Notes under the pieces: generated by a model
Database searches by the model: none
Told to the model about the DNA's origin: nothing
The model's input: only the letters and a program-made list of their open reading frames with translations
Position numbers and translations under genes: made by a program
Shown here: piece by piece, positions 43,503 through 53,306 of the stretch
Layout: each line of letters starts with the position of its first letter
How positions within the stretch are numbered: the stretch's first letter is position 1
Assembly: GCA_018604165.1 (NCBI GenBank)
Contig: CP075895.1
Span: 2,723,001 to 2,787,000, forward strand
DNA length: 64,000 nt
DNA from: Chitinophagaceae bacterium LGM1
GTDB taxonomy: Bacteria > Bacteroidota > Bacteroidia > Chitinophagales > Chitinophagaceae
Direction: 5' to 3'

Positions 43503-43534
43503 CAAAGGTAAGGGGAAAAGCCTGAATTGACAAA
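43503..43534 (-). promoter_or_regulatory. Bacteroidota promoter of the rpsF operon (TTTG-N20-TACCTTTG)
   Basis: Reading the minus strand, TTTG (complement of 43531-43534) and TACCTTTG (complement of 43503-43510) are 20 bases apart, which fits the -33 TTTG and -7 TAnnTTTG consensus exactly. Transcription would start near 43497. Confidence 0.7.
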
Positions 43535-43649
43535 GAAAACCTACGCTTTTTTAATAATGTGACTACTTGGCAATAAAGAAATATGACAATTTCATTAGAA
43601 AAATACAGATATAATGATTGTATTTTTATAAGAGCCAACACAAAAAAGC

Positions 43650-45602
43650 ATGAAACAACTATACATATTGTCATTATGCAGCCTGTTTAGCTTTCAGGTA
43701 TCAGCGCAAAATATATTGTTTCAAGACGATTTTGAGAGTTACAATAGCTATGTATTTGGCAGCAAATGGATAGCCAACCCATCTTGGAGACCGGGTGTTA
43801 TGTACTTAGTTACCGGCTCTGTAGATACAGCTTGCCTTTGCAACGAAAATCATAATAATATTGCCAACAGGCGTGTTGCAGGGCTGTCTGATTGTGCAAA
43901 ATCCTATATGTTGCCGGCAAACTTTCAAAAAAACCCGAATGAATGGTTACAAACATCACCCATTAATATGGTCTCCATTAGTAAAGTCTGGTTGCGCTTC
44001 GAGTCATACTTCCGTAAAGGCAACTACTTGGGTACGTATGAAAATGCCGATGTATTAATATCTGTAAATGGTGGTGCATTATGGACTTTGCTGCAAGATG
44101 TGCCACGAAACAAAACAATGGCTGCAATGGAAACTTTGTATATAGACCTGAGCGCCTATACAGGCAATGCAGATGTAAGAATCGCCTTCAGGTTTATGGA
44201 TAATAATATACAAAATGGCGGATGGGCTATAGATAATGTAATGGTTTTTGAGCCGTCAGCCAAAGACATTAGTTTGGTACAAATGACTCCTGAAAGGGAA
44301 AAATACGGTTATGTAGCAGTTAATACAGGATATACCCATGAATATGTAATACAAAATATGGGTACGGATACTGTACGCTCATTTATTGCCTGTTATCAGC
44401 AACAAGGCAAACCAGTACAAACAGATACCGTCAAAAATATAAGCCTCGCACCATTTGCATATTATACACACAAGCACACTGCCCCTGATACAGTTAGCAG
44501 CATTGGTAGCAATGCGGTGAAAGCATGGGTATCGCTGCCAGGCGATGGAAATACAAATAATGACAGCATCAGCACTATACTGACAGGCGTTAGCTTCCTA
44601 CCGAAAAAAATGGTGGTGGTAGAAGAAGGCACAGGCACTTGGCATTACTTATCGCCCAGAGGCCATTGGTTCATGAAGCAATTATCCTTAGAAAATATAG
44701 ATGTATGCCAGCTTGCAGTACATGATACCGACCCTATGAGCATAGAAGCATACAACGATTATTTGTATAACCGTACACAATTATTCATACCATATTTTTT
44801 AATAGACCGCTATAGAGATGTGCTACACGATAGCCTGTTAGCAATCGTAAAAAAAGAAACTACTGCTTTTGGATATGCACAATTAAAAGCCAGCAGTTAT
44901 ACCTACAATGATAAATTGACGGTAGATGTAAAAGTAACACCTGCTGTTGATATGACAGGCGACTATCGCATACAACTGGTGCTAACCGAAGATGGTGTGA
45001 AGGGTACTGGAATTGGCTGGGAACAAAAGAATGGTTTTGCCAATAATGCAAAAGGCCCTATGGGTGGCTATGAAAACAAACCCGACCCAGTACCTGCTGC
45101 CGATATGGTGTATAACTATGTAGCCCGTAGCATACACCCATCGCCCGAAGGCAAAAACAATCTGCCCGCTACGCTTGTCAATAACCACACATATAGTGTG
45201 CAATTTGAAGTACCGCTGAAACCTGAATGGAATAAAGTAAATATGCGTGCACACGTACTGCTGCTTCGCCACGATGATAGTGCTATACTCAATGCTGCTA
45301 AAGCTCCTTTCAAACTCTCAGTAAACAATACGCTATCTAACAGCAGCCTATATGCTAACCTCTACCCCAACCCGTCTATTGATAAAACAACACTCGTATT
45401 CTATACTGATAATGACAACATCATCGGCATTACCATTAGCGATGTAAGCGGCAGAGTAATACAAACCATACCCGCAACAACTTACAAAACAGGCAGGCAA
45501 CAAATAACCTTGTCAACCACAGCTTACAATGCAGGTATATACCTCGTAACACTGACAGGTGAGGGCAAAAAAGAAACGATAAAAATGCAGGTGCTGCATT
45601 AA
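43650..45602 (+). CDS. Omp28-related T9SS-secreted protein without the CxxC site
   Basis: 650 residues. Signal peptide ending VSAQ (1-19). N-terminal MAM/concanavalin-like domain (about 22-205: LFQDDFESYNSY, WAIDNVMVFEP), a linker, then an Omp28-related region starting VVVEEGTGTWHYLSPRG (about residue 325). Family members normally read TWCGWCPRG here; both cysteines are replaced (H and S), so thioredoxin-like redox activity is lost. C-terminal T9SS type A domain (LYPNPSIDKTTLVFY, ISDVSGRVIQ, YNAGIYLVTLTG). Probable surface protein of unknown function. Confidence 0.8.
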   Translation: MKQLYILSLCSLFSFQVSAQNILFQDDFESYNSYVFGSKWIANPSWRPGVMYLVTGSVDTACLCNENHNNIANRRVAGLSDCAKSYMLPANFQKNPNEWLQTSPINMVSISKVWLRFESYFRKGNYLGTYENADVLISVNGGALWTLLQDVPRNKTMAAMETLYIDLSAYTGNADVRIAFRFMDNNIQNGGWAIDNVMVFEPSAKDISLVQMTPEREKYGYVAVNTGYTHEYVIQNMGTDTVRSFIACYQQQGKPVQTDTVKNISLAPFAYYTHKHTAPDTVSSIGSNAVKAWVSLPGDGNTNNDSISTILTGVSFLPKKMVVVEEGTGTWHYLSPRGHWFMKQLSLENIDVCQLAVHDTDPMSIEAYNDYLYNRTQLFIPYFLIDRYRDVLHDSLLAIVKKETTAFGYAQLKASSYTYNDKLTVDVKVTPAVDMTGDYRIQLVLTEDGVKGTGIGWEQKNGFANNAKGPMGGYENKPDPVPAADMVYNYVARSIHPSPEGKNNLPATLVNNHTYSVQFEVPLKPEWNKVNMRAHVLLLRHDDSAILNAAKAPFKLSVNNTLSNSSLYANLYPNPSIDKTTLVFYTDNDNIIGITISDVSGRVIQTIPATTYKTGRQQITLSTTAYNAGIYLVTLTGEGKKETIKMQVLH

Positions 45603-45649
45603 TGCAACGAAAAAACTCGTTACTTTAATGCTCTTTATGTGTACCACCT

Positions 45650-48091
45650 ATGTGGAAGTACCTGCTATTCATATTACTCCTGCCAATCACCACGTATGCC
45701 CAAAAGGCAGACAGCCTGAAGCGTACAGCGAAAGATACTGTTACTATGCAGGATGTGGTGGTAAGTACAAAAGTAGCCGTGAAAGTAAGTGGTGATACTG
45801 TAAGCTATAATGTAGATTCTTTATCAAAATCGCCCAATGCCACAACTGAAGATGTATTAAAACGTTTGCCAGGTGTAGAAATAACACCAGATGGCAAAAT
45901 AATGGCAAATGGCAAAGAGATTACCAAGATATTCATCAATGGCAAGCTATATACTTCCGAAGACATCCGCACACTGACACAAAACCTTCCTGCACAAGTA
46001 CTGGAAAAAATGCAATTGGCAGATTGGTATGATGAAGAGTCACAGTTTAGTGGCATCAAAAAAGGCAGCACTGAAAAAATGCTGAACCTGAAAATAAAAA
46101 AGAACTACGAACGTGGTGTGTACGGTCAAGCCATAGCAGGTGGTGGTACTCAAAAAACATATCAGGCTGGTACGTTTACCAATTATATGAGCAATGCAAC
46201 ACGCATTACAGCCATCCTGAAGATGAATAATACAGGACTATCTGATGTTGGCATAACATCAAGCGGAAATGCAGACAACACAAGAACCTCTACACCCAAC
46301 GCAACAGGCATTACAACAAGGCGCGTTGCAGATATTAGTTTTAGCAACGACAATGGTGGCAAGATGAAACTAAGCGGGTCGTACAATGCATGGTTTACAA
46401 ACAACAGCCAACAACAGTCTTCCTTACGCAGCACCTACCTTGCCGGCGATAGCGCATTAATACAACAGCAACAGAGAGATGTTAATAATAAATCGCTGAA
46501 CCACAGGCTGAATGTACGCAGCGACCTGAAGATTGATTCGTTTCAAAGCCTGCAATCAGACATAGGACTTTCTTACCGTAAAAACGATGCTACTAGCACC
46601 AATAACGATGGCACTTACTACAATGACAGAAGCAATCTCAGCTTCACACGTAATAGTGCGGTTAACTCTGTAGCAGATGGATATGGCATGAATATAGGCA
46701 GTACATACCGCAAACGCTTTCATAAACCTCGCAGAACCTTATCTACTAACATGAACATCAGATACAATAAAGATGACAATGCGGGAGATAATAAAAACAC
46801 GAACCAATACTACAACCCTGCAAGCATCAACATCAACGATTTTGTAAGCGAAGAAGGAAAGCACACTATCGGCACGAAAGTAGGTGCCAACTACAATGAA
46901 CCTATTGGTAAGCTACATACACTTTCATTCAGCTACAATTACAACTACAATAAAAATGAAAACGACCGCAGTGTTTGGTCTGTAATAAACGATAACAGGC
47001 AAGTTGACACCATACAAAGCAGAGAATACGATACATACAGCAACGACCATAACATCAACCTGTCTTATCAATTTCATAAAGAAGAAAAATTCAGGTTCAA
47101 TCTGCAAATGGAAGCACAGCCATTTTCGCGCGGCATATTACTATCGGGTTATTCAAATCATATCAAACTATCTCAAAACGGCACAAACTATACACCCGGG
47201 TTATTTACAAGGATTGACTTCAATAAAAACAGCAACCTGAACCTACATTACAATATAGGCATCCGCGTACCGGAACTTACACAATTACAAGTAATCCCTG
47301 ACTTTCGCGACAGTCTTAACATCGTACTCGGCAATCCAAACTTAGCGGGTGAAAAAAGGCATAATGTGTCCTTGAATTATAACACTAGTGCGAAAAACAA
47401 CAAATCGAATTTTTACATTAATGCCAATGCCGGGTGGACGTATGACAAAGTGGTAAATAACCTGGAGATTACAGCCAGCAAACGTATATCTATCCCTACA
47501 AACGCTGATGGCTACTACAACATAAACGGCAATGCAGGTTACTATAAAAAGCTAGCAAAATGGCTCGGCACATCCCTGTCTGTCAACGGCAATCAAAGTA
47601 ACAATATTGTTATTACTAACAACAATAAACAAATAATACCCAACCAAAGCGCAGGTGGCACAGTGCGTATTATTTTTAACGGTCTTGATTGGTACGAGGG
47701 GGATATAAGTTATAATTACAGAGTAAACAAGATTACCAATACTACAGGCATTACCAATAGCCTGCAAACACAAACCCTGAACAGCAGTGGTACTTTTACG
47801 CTGCCGCTGCAAATCAGGTTTATATACTTTTTGAATTACATGAAAAATGATGGCCTACTTGGCAATGCCAACCCTGACTTTATATTGGTAAATGCCACAC
47901 TTGAAAAGACATTCAACAAACCTAAAGGTGTTTGCATCAGAGCGCAAGGCTTTGACGTATTTAATAACTACCCCAATGTGCAACGCAGTTTTGGCGACAA
48001 CTACTTTGAAGACAGAGAAGCCAATAGGTTGGGTAGGTTTTTTATGTTATCACTGATATACAAGTTTACATACTTTCCCAACAAAAAATAA
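45650..48091 (+). CDS. TonB-dependent-receptor-like outer-membrane beta-barrel protein
   Basis: 813 residues. Signal peptide ending TYAQ (1-18), a plug-like domain (about 30-150: MQDVVVSTKVAVKVSGDTV, VLKRLPGVEITPDGKI, IFINGKLYTSEDI) and a large barrel of alternating aromatic strands. The plug's N-terminal carboxypeptidase-regulatory domain common in this family is absent, making it shorter than full SusC-type receptors. It probably takes up a substrate through TonB energy. The ligand is unknown. Followed by a terminator shared with the convergent gene. Confidence 0.82.
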   Translation: MWKYLLFILLLPITTYAQKADSLKRTAKDTVTMQDVVVSTKVAVKVSGDTVSYNVDSLSKSPNATTEDVLKRLPGVEITPDGKIMANGKEITKIFINGKLYTSEDIRTLTQNLPAQVLEKMQLADWYDEESQFSGIKKGSTEKMLNLKIKKNYERGVYGQAIAGGGTQKTYQAGTFTNYMSNATRITAILKMNNTGLSDVGITSSGNADNTRTSTPNATGITTRRVADISFSNDNGGKMKLSGSYNAWFTNNSQQQSSLRSTYLAGDSALIQQQQRDVNNKSLNHRLNVRSDLKIDSFQSLQSDIGLSYRKNDATSTNNDGTYYNDRSNLSFTRNSAVNSVADGYGMNIGSTYRKRFHKPRRTLSTNMNIRYNKDDNAGDNKNTNQYYNPASININDFVSEEGKHTIGTKVGANYNEPIGKLHTLSFSYNYNYNKNENDRSVWSVINDNRQVDTIQSREYDTYSNDHNINLSYQFHKEEKFRFNLQMEAQPFSRGILLSGYSNHIKLSQNGTNYTPGLFTRIDFNKNSNLNLHYNIGIRVPELTQLQVIPDFRDSLNIVLGNPNLAGEKRHNVSLNYNTSAKNNKSNFYINANAGWTYDKVVNNLEITASKRISIPTNADGYYNINGNAGYYKKLAKWLGTSLSVNGNQSNNIVITNNNKQIIPNQSAGGTVRIIFNGLDWYEGDISYNYRVNKITNTTGITNSLQTQTLNSSGTFTLPLQIRFIYFLNYMKNDGLLGNANPDFILVNATLEKTFNKPKGVCIRAQGFDVFNNYPNVQRSFGDNYFEDREANRLGRFFMLSLIYKFTYFPNKK

Positions 48092-48123
48092 GTGCATTAG
48101 CTTAAAAAATAAGCTAATGCACT
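48092..48123. terminator. Bidirectional terminator between convergent genes
   Basis: Stem GTGCATTAGCTTA/TAAGCTAATGCAC with an A-rich loop, placed just past the receptor gene and 20 bases from the end of the convergent gene. Confidence 0.75.
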
Positions 48124-48143
48124 TGATAATAATAGTTTTCTTA

Positions 48144-49499
48144 TTACTGTTTTGAAACTGTCTTTACTGTATATATGCTACCCTCAGTTGTGTACAATAC
48201 AAAGTGATACATACCTGCGGGAATGTTATGCAGAGAGAAGTTCATGCTCTGTTTATCTTTACTAAATACTTGTTGTGCTAACAACTTACCAGTGTTATCA
48301 AAAAGTTTTGCAGTGAGGTCTTCATGATTGTCTGCGCGGATAGTAATTATATCTTTTGCAGGATTGGGGTAAACTGTAATATCAGCTTTCTTGTGTGTAG
48401 TATTATTAACAGATACAGGGCCTTGTTTAATGTTCAAGTCATCTATATACAAAACAGAGCCAATAGCTGGTGTACCCATAATAGTACCAGACAATACGTT
48501 TATATATACATCGCTGACAGAACCGGGTGCTTTTATGGGTAAACTGAATTTTGTATATGTTGAAACCTGTTTAAGCCCGATTGTAAAACTGTTCATATCA
48601 GGCATACCATTATTAAAGAATAATACGATGATGGTTGCAGAATCTCCCGGAGCTGCGGCAGTGTATTTATAATAACCCGTAAGTGTATCAGCAGTATTGC
48701 GTGTGTACGGCTTGAAGACGTTCATGTCTGCAAGGTCTGCATCACCTGTACCATCATCAACAGATACGAGCTTAGCTGCATAAGTACCTTGGTATTTATC
48801 TGTGCTGCGTGTTATGTCGCCATACACACTCCAGTCATTTGGTACCTGATTGCTTTTAGCAGTCCAGCCCTCAAAATCGCCATTGGTAATGATTTGCGTT
48901 ACACCAGGCCCTGTAAAACTCAATTGGTCGAACTCTATCCAACTGGCACCATTCATACCTGCGGTATTATCAATGTTACTTGAAGTAGCCGCAATCACAA
49001 CAGAGTCTGGTGTTACGGCCATTGACAACGGATAGCTAAATGATGCAAATGTAGACTGGGTGCCTGTTCCTTTAATTTTAAATGTATTAGAACTGATAAC
49101 TGTTCCATTCTTTTTGAATACTATAATTAGCAATGCAGTATCATTTGCAGGCAAGTTGTACCGGAAAAAACCTGTAACACCGGTTGGCTTTTGAGAGTAA
49201 GGCACACCACCTTCTCCTATTGTCGGGTCGCCCTCTGTATTAGTAATATACCCGGTAGAGGTGTCAGTTCCAGACACGTAGGTTTCAAGCCTTACAGCAT
49301 TTGTACTTGTATGCCCCGTTACTTTTTTAGCAGTAGCTACCCCGTAATCAGGAACAGTATTTTCGTTTGAAGTAAACCACGGCGTGTTTAAATCGTCATA
49401 ATTAGTTATAGTCCAATTTTCAAAATTGGATACAGGGATGGTTTGTGCGTAAGCAACCCCGGTTACCATCATACATAGAGCAGATAAGAGTTTCTTCAT
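48144..49499 (-). CDS. T9SS-secreted protein with two PCMD-like jelly-roll domains
   Basis: 451 residues from the ATG at 49499 (a longer start at 49517 is less likely; the chosen one gives MKKLLSALCMMVTGVAYAQ, a clean signal peptide). Two similar halves: VSNFENWTI...FFRYNLPANDTALLIIVF and ITNGDFEGWTAKS...YYKYTAAAPGDSATIIVLFF, the pattern of putative carbohydrate-metabolism (PCMD) jelly-rolls. C-terminal T9SS type A domain (VYPNPAKDIITI, FDNTGKLLA, IPAGMYHFVLY). Probably a surface carbohydrate-binding protein. Confidence 0.8.
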   Translation of the reverse strand: MKKLLSALCMMVTGVAYAQTIPVSNFENWTITNYDDLNTPWFTSNENTVPDYGVATAKKVTGHTSTNAVRLETYVSGTDTSTGYITNTEGDPTIGEGGVPYSQKPTGVTGFFRYNLPANDTALLIIVFKKNGTVISSNTFKIKGTGTQSTFASFSYPLSMAVTPDSVVIAATSSNIDNTAGMNGASWIEFDQLSFTGPGVTQIITNGDFEGWTAKSNQVPNDWSVYGDITRSTDKYQGTYAAKLVSVDDGTGDADLADMNVFKPYTRNTADTLTGYYKYTAAAPGDSATIIVLFFNNGMPDMNSFTIGLKQVSTYTKFSLPIKAPGSVSDVYINVLSGTIMGTPAIGSVLYIDDLNIKQGPVSVNNTTHKKADITVYPNPAKDIITIRADNHEDLTAKLFDNTGKLLAQQVFSKDKQSMNFSLHNIPAGMYHFVLYTTEGSIYTVKTVSKQ

Positions 49500-49665
49500 A
49501 ATATAAAATTTGTTCAAAATTAAGCGGCCATATCTCTGAACATGGTTTAACAGTCATATAATTTTGTTAAACAGTAACTTTCTTTAACCTGTTGTTATTA
49601 ATAAACACTCTTTTCAATAAACAAAGGATATACGTCACTATAAAATATTACTAAAGATTTTCTTT

Positions 49666-49694
49666 TTTGATTTGGCAAAGGGCTGTTACATTCG
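49666..49694 (+). promoter_or_regulatory. Possible promoter of tex (TTTG-N17-TACATTCG)
   Basis: TTTG at 49666-49669 and TACATTCG at 49687-49694, one mismatch from TAnnTTTG; spacing 17, slightly short. Located 22 bases before the ATG at 49717. Confidence 0.35.
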
Positions 49695-49716
49695 CACCTC
49701 AATACAAGGAAATTTT

Positions 49717-51957
49717 ATGATTGCTTTCGCGCCTACAGTATCAGCCAAACTCAACATCAGCCAACAACAGGTAACCGCCGTATTAGAATTACTGAATGAA
49801 GGTGCTACTATACCATTCATTGCACGCTACCGCAAAGACAAAACAGGCGCACTAGACGAGGTGCAGATACAAGCCATACAAGACGAAGCAAAGTTTCAGC
49901 AGGAGTTTACAGACAGGAAAGCCTTTATAGAAAAGACCATCACAGAACAGGGCAAAATGACCGAAGCCCTGCAAGAAAAAATAAATGCAGCAACAACATT
50001 AGCGGCACTGGAAGATATTTACCTGCCCTACAAACCCAAACGCAAAACCAAAGCGCAAACTGCCCGCGAAAACGGACTTGAACCATTAGCATTATTGCTG
50101 CTGGAACAAGGCAATACCATACCGCTTGACGAAGCCGCTAAGTATATTACCGATATTGTAAAAACTGCCGAAGACGCACTACAAGGGGCAAGAGATATTA
50201 TTGCCGAAATCATCAATGAAGATGCAACGGTGCGAGCCAAAATGCGTAAGCTGTTTGAAGATACTGCCACCATACAAAGCAAAGTATTGGCAGACAAAGA
50301 AACAGAGGGAGTTAAGTATAAAGACTACTACGACTTCTCTGAACCTATCAGTAAAATACCATCGCACCGCATATTAGCTGTAATGCGTGGTTTTATGGAA
50401 GGTGTGCTGCGTATGAGCATTGCACCTGTAGAAGAAGACGCGCTTGCCATCATCGAAAAGCTATATGTAAAAGCCAACAACTACGCGGGCGAACAAGTAG
50501 CAAAAGCAGGCAAAGATGCCTACAGGCGTTTACTCCAGCCAAGTCTTGAAAGTGAGTTCCGTATGGCATTGAAAACAAAAGGCGACGAGGAAGCTATCAA
50601 TGTATTTGCAGAGAATCTTCGTCAGTTATTGCTAAGCTCTCCGCTGGGTGGTAAACGCTTACTAGCAATAGACCCCGGCTATCGTACAGGCTGCAAAGTA
50701 GTATGCCTTGATGATAAGGGCAGCCTGAAGAAAACAGAGCTGATATATATACACGAACCCGGCAGGCTGGCAAGTGCAGAGCAGACCATCCGCAATCTTG
50801 TAAAGCAATACGAGATACAAAGCATAGCAGTAGGCGATGGTACAGCTGGTAGAGAAACGGAGCAGTTTATCAAAAAACTGAATCTCGGCTTACCCATATT
50901 TTTGGTAAATGAAGATGGTGCATCTATCTATTCAGCATCAGAGATAGCAAGAGATGAATTTCCCGACCAGGACATTACGGTACGCGGCGCGGTTAGCATT
51001 GGGCGCAGGCTGATGGACCCATTGGCTGAACTGGTAAAGATAGACCCTAAGAGTATTGGTGTAGGGCAGTATCAGCATGATGTAAACCAAGTGAGGCTGA
51101 AAGAACGCCTCGACCAAACAGTAGTAAGTTGCGTGAACCTTGTAGGTGTAAACCTGAATACTGCCAGCAAACACCTGTTGAGTTATGTAAGTGGTATTGG
51201 TCCGTCTATAGCAGACAATATCGTTAAGTATCGGGATGAGATAGGTGGCTTTACATCACGCAAGCAACTACTGAAAGTACCACGCTTAGGCAACAAAGCT
51301 TACGAGCAGTGCGCGGGTTTCTTACGAATAAAAGATGGTGACAATCCGCTTGACGCTAGCGCCGTACACCCAGAAGTGTATGATGTAGTGGCTAAGATGG
51401 CAACCGACATGGGGCTGGATGTAAAAAAGCTGATAGGCAATGAAGAAGCCGTAAAACAATTGGACACCAAAAAATACATCGGCGAAGCGATTGGTGAACA
51501 CACCATAAAAGACATACTGAACGAACTGAAAAAACCCGGACTTGACCCGCGCAGTGAAGCGCAGGCTTTTGAATTTGCCAATATATACAGCATTGAAGAT
51601 GTACATGTGGGTATGGTAGTACCAGGCGTTGTTACCAACATCACCCGCTTTGGCGCGTTTGTAGATATTGGGGTAAAACAAGACGGATTAGTACACGTTT
51701 CTGAAATATCGCACACATATATAACAGACCCTAACGAGGCACTGAAACTAAACCAACAGGTACAAGTAAAAGTGCTGGAAGTAGATGCGGCGCGCAAGCG
51801 CATATCACTATCCATTAAGCAGACGTTGGAAGCACCAGTTAAGGTTGCAAGGAACAACCATCAGCCGCGCACACAACAACCGCGCAAAGAAGCAGACACC
51901 AGCAACATGAACATGAACGATGCGCTGAGTATGCTTAAAAAGAAATTCGGTAAATAA
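49717..51957 (+). CDS. tex: RNA-binding transcriptional accessory protein Tex
   Basis: 746 residues from the chosen start. Conserved nucleic-acid-binding factor linked to transcription. N-terminal HTH/helical region (LNISQQQVTAVLELLNEGATIPFIARYRKDKTG), YqgF/RNase H-like domain (RLLAIDPGYRTGCKVVCLD), helix-hairpin-helix pair (NTASKHLLSYVSGIGPSIA, RKQLLKVPRLG) and an S1 RNA-binding domain at about 625-695 (VGMVVPGVVTNITRFGAFVDIG). The TTG at 49672 opens the frame, but ATG 49717 has an AAGGA site. Stop codon directly abuts the convergent DUF1624 gene. Confidence 0.93.
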   Translation: MIAFAPTVSAKLNISQQQVTAVLELLNEGATIPFIARYRKDKTGALDEVQIQAIQDEAKFQQEFTDRKAFIEKTITEQGKMTEALQEKINAATTLAALEDIYLPYKPKRKTKAQTARENGLEPLALLLLEQGNTIPLDEAAKYITDIVKTAEDALQGARDIIAEIINEDATVRAKMRKLFEDTATIQSKVLADKETEGVKYKDYYDFSEPISKIPSHRILAVMRGFMEGVLRMSIAPVEEDALAIIEKLYVKANNYAGEQVAKAGKDAYRRLLQPSLESEFRMALKTKGDEEAINVFAENLRQLLLSSPLGGKRLLAIDPGYRTGCKVVCLDDKGSLKKTELIYIHEPGRLASAEQTIRNLVKQYEIQSIAVGDGTAGRETEQFIKKLNLGLPIFLVNEDGASIYSASEIARDEFPDQDITVRGAVSIGRRLMDPLAELVKIDPKSIGVGQYQHDVNQVRLKERLDQTVVSCVNLVGVNLNTASKHLLSYVSGIGPSIADNIVKYRDEIGGFTSRKQLLKVPRLGNKAYEQCAGFLRIKDGDNPLDASAVHPEVYDVVAKMATDMGLDVKKLIGNEEAVKQLDTKKYIGEAIGEHTIKDILNELKKPGLDPRSEAQAFEFANIYSIEDVHVGMVVPGVVTNITRFGAFVDIGVKQDGLVHVSEISHTYITDPNEALKLNQQVQVKVLEVDAARKRISLSIKQTLEAPVKVARNNHQPRTQQPRKEADTSNMNMNDALSMLKKKFGK

Positions 51958-53133
51958 TCAGAGATAACTCAGCCACCATTTTTTGTGGTTCATCTTTACA
52001 AACATAAACCACCTGCATGGCAGGTATAGCAAGGCTATGGTCAATAGCCAGAATACATACACCATCGGCAAATCAAAACCCCAACCCGGTTTTGCACCAA
52101 ATACATTATCACCCATGAAGTAGTTAGCAGGTATATTCATGAACAGTGCTATTACCAATGCCATAGTATGTATAAGGTATATATGGAGTATATAATAAAA
52201 CATAGGCACTCGCCCGAAGACAGTGAAAAACCTTGTAGCGGTATTATTAATACGCTCCAGCAAAGGCAATGCTACTAAAGCAGGACCAATGGTCATTAAG
52301 AGATACAGCAGTGATGGCGGGTATTTGCTGCAATTAAGAAAACTCAATACAGTAAACCAGCCTGTCCGTTGTGGTTGCCATTGGCTGGCATCGCCATAAA
52401 GGTTGGTGTAGCGCAATGCAATAAACAATACGATGGCGGTAATACCCAATGTGTAGAGCGTTCTGTTTCTCTGTTTTTCTTCCTGCTGCATCACTGCACC
52501 CAATACATAGCCTGCTGCCATTACGCCCACCCAGGGCACAAGCGGATATATCACCATCAACCCGATACCATCGCCCAGTTTGGTATAGCCAAACTCGTGT
52601 AGTACCCGCCAATACAGCGCATTGTCGCTAAAGGCTTCCGCTTTGATGCCATCTAATGTATTATGCCCGAAAATCAGCAGCAAGCTGAATGAGAGTATAG
52701 CCCAACGTGGCAGATGGATTAGCCCTGCAAGGCATATCATACTCCACCCGATGGCCCATATCACTTGCCCTACCATATCGGTTACAGCTAGGTTGAACAA
52801 CCAACCGAACCGCACAATGGTTAGCTCTAACAACAACAACCACAAACCACGTTGTAGTAAAAAGACGGATGCCTGTTTTTTTGTTTTGCCTTTACTAAGC
52901 GATAAATAAGCACTGGTACCTGACAGAAAAATAAAAATGGGTGCACAGTAATGCGTTACCCAACGGGTGAAGAACATGGCAGTATTGGTATGTTCCAAAT
53001 CGGTAGGGTTGTACGGGAAATTGCTGAAATAATCGCGCGTATGGTCGAGTGCCATGATGACCATAACCATACCCCTGAGAATATCTATGGAAGCAATACG
53101 TTTATTAGCAACTGGCGACATGGCAATAAACAT
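51958..53133 (-). CDS. DUF1624 (HGSNAT-like) integral membrane protein
   Basis: 391 residues with about ten spans. The start KRIASIDILRGMVMVIMALDH with the IDxLRG and ALDHTRDYF signature, and FFTRWVTHYCAPIFIFLSGTSAYL, mark the DUF1624/heparan-alpha-glucosaminide-acetyltransferase-like group, which may move acyl groups across membranes. Substrate not known. An internal ATG at 53121 (MSPVANKR) is an equally possible start. Confidence 0.85.
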   Translation of the reverse strand: MFIAMSPVANKRIASIDILRGMVMVIMALDHTRDYFSNFPYNPTDLEHTNTAMFFTRWVTHYCAPIFIFLSGTSAYLSLSKGKTKKQASVFLLQRGLWLLLLELTIVRFGWLFNLAVTDMVGQVIWAIGWSMICLAGLIHLPRWAILSFSLLLIFGHNTLDGIKAEAFSDNALYWRVLHEFGYTKLGDGIGLMVIYPLVPWVGVMAAGYVLGAVMQQEEKQRNRTLYTLGITAIVLFIALRYTNLYGDASQWQPQRTGWFTVLSFLNCSKYPPSLLYLLMTIGPALVALPLLERINNTATRFFTVFGRVPMFYYILHIYLIHTMALVIALFMNIPANYFMGDNVFGAKPGWGFDLPMVYVFWLLTIALLYLPCRWFMFVKMNHKKWWLSYL

Positions 53134-53306
53134 ACTACAATACCCAACTACTTACAATGCCATTAAGATTTATTAACTGTTGGGAATAAATGTATTAGTG
53201 AGGAACGCCGACAAAGTGAAATGCCTTAACTTGAGTTTAGCTATTTAGTAAGAACAACAATATCCAAAATGCACACCATTTTCATCCAATTTAAACTGTT
53301 ATAGAA

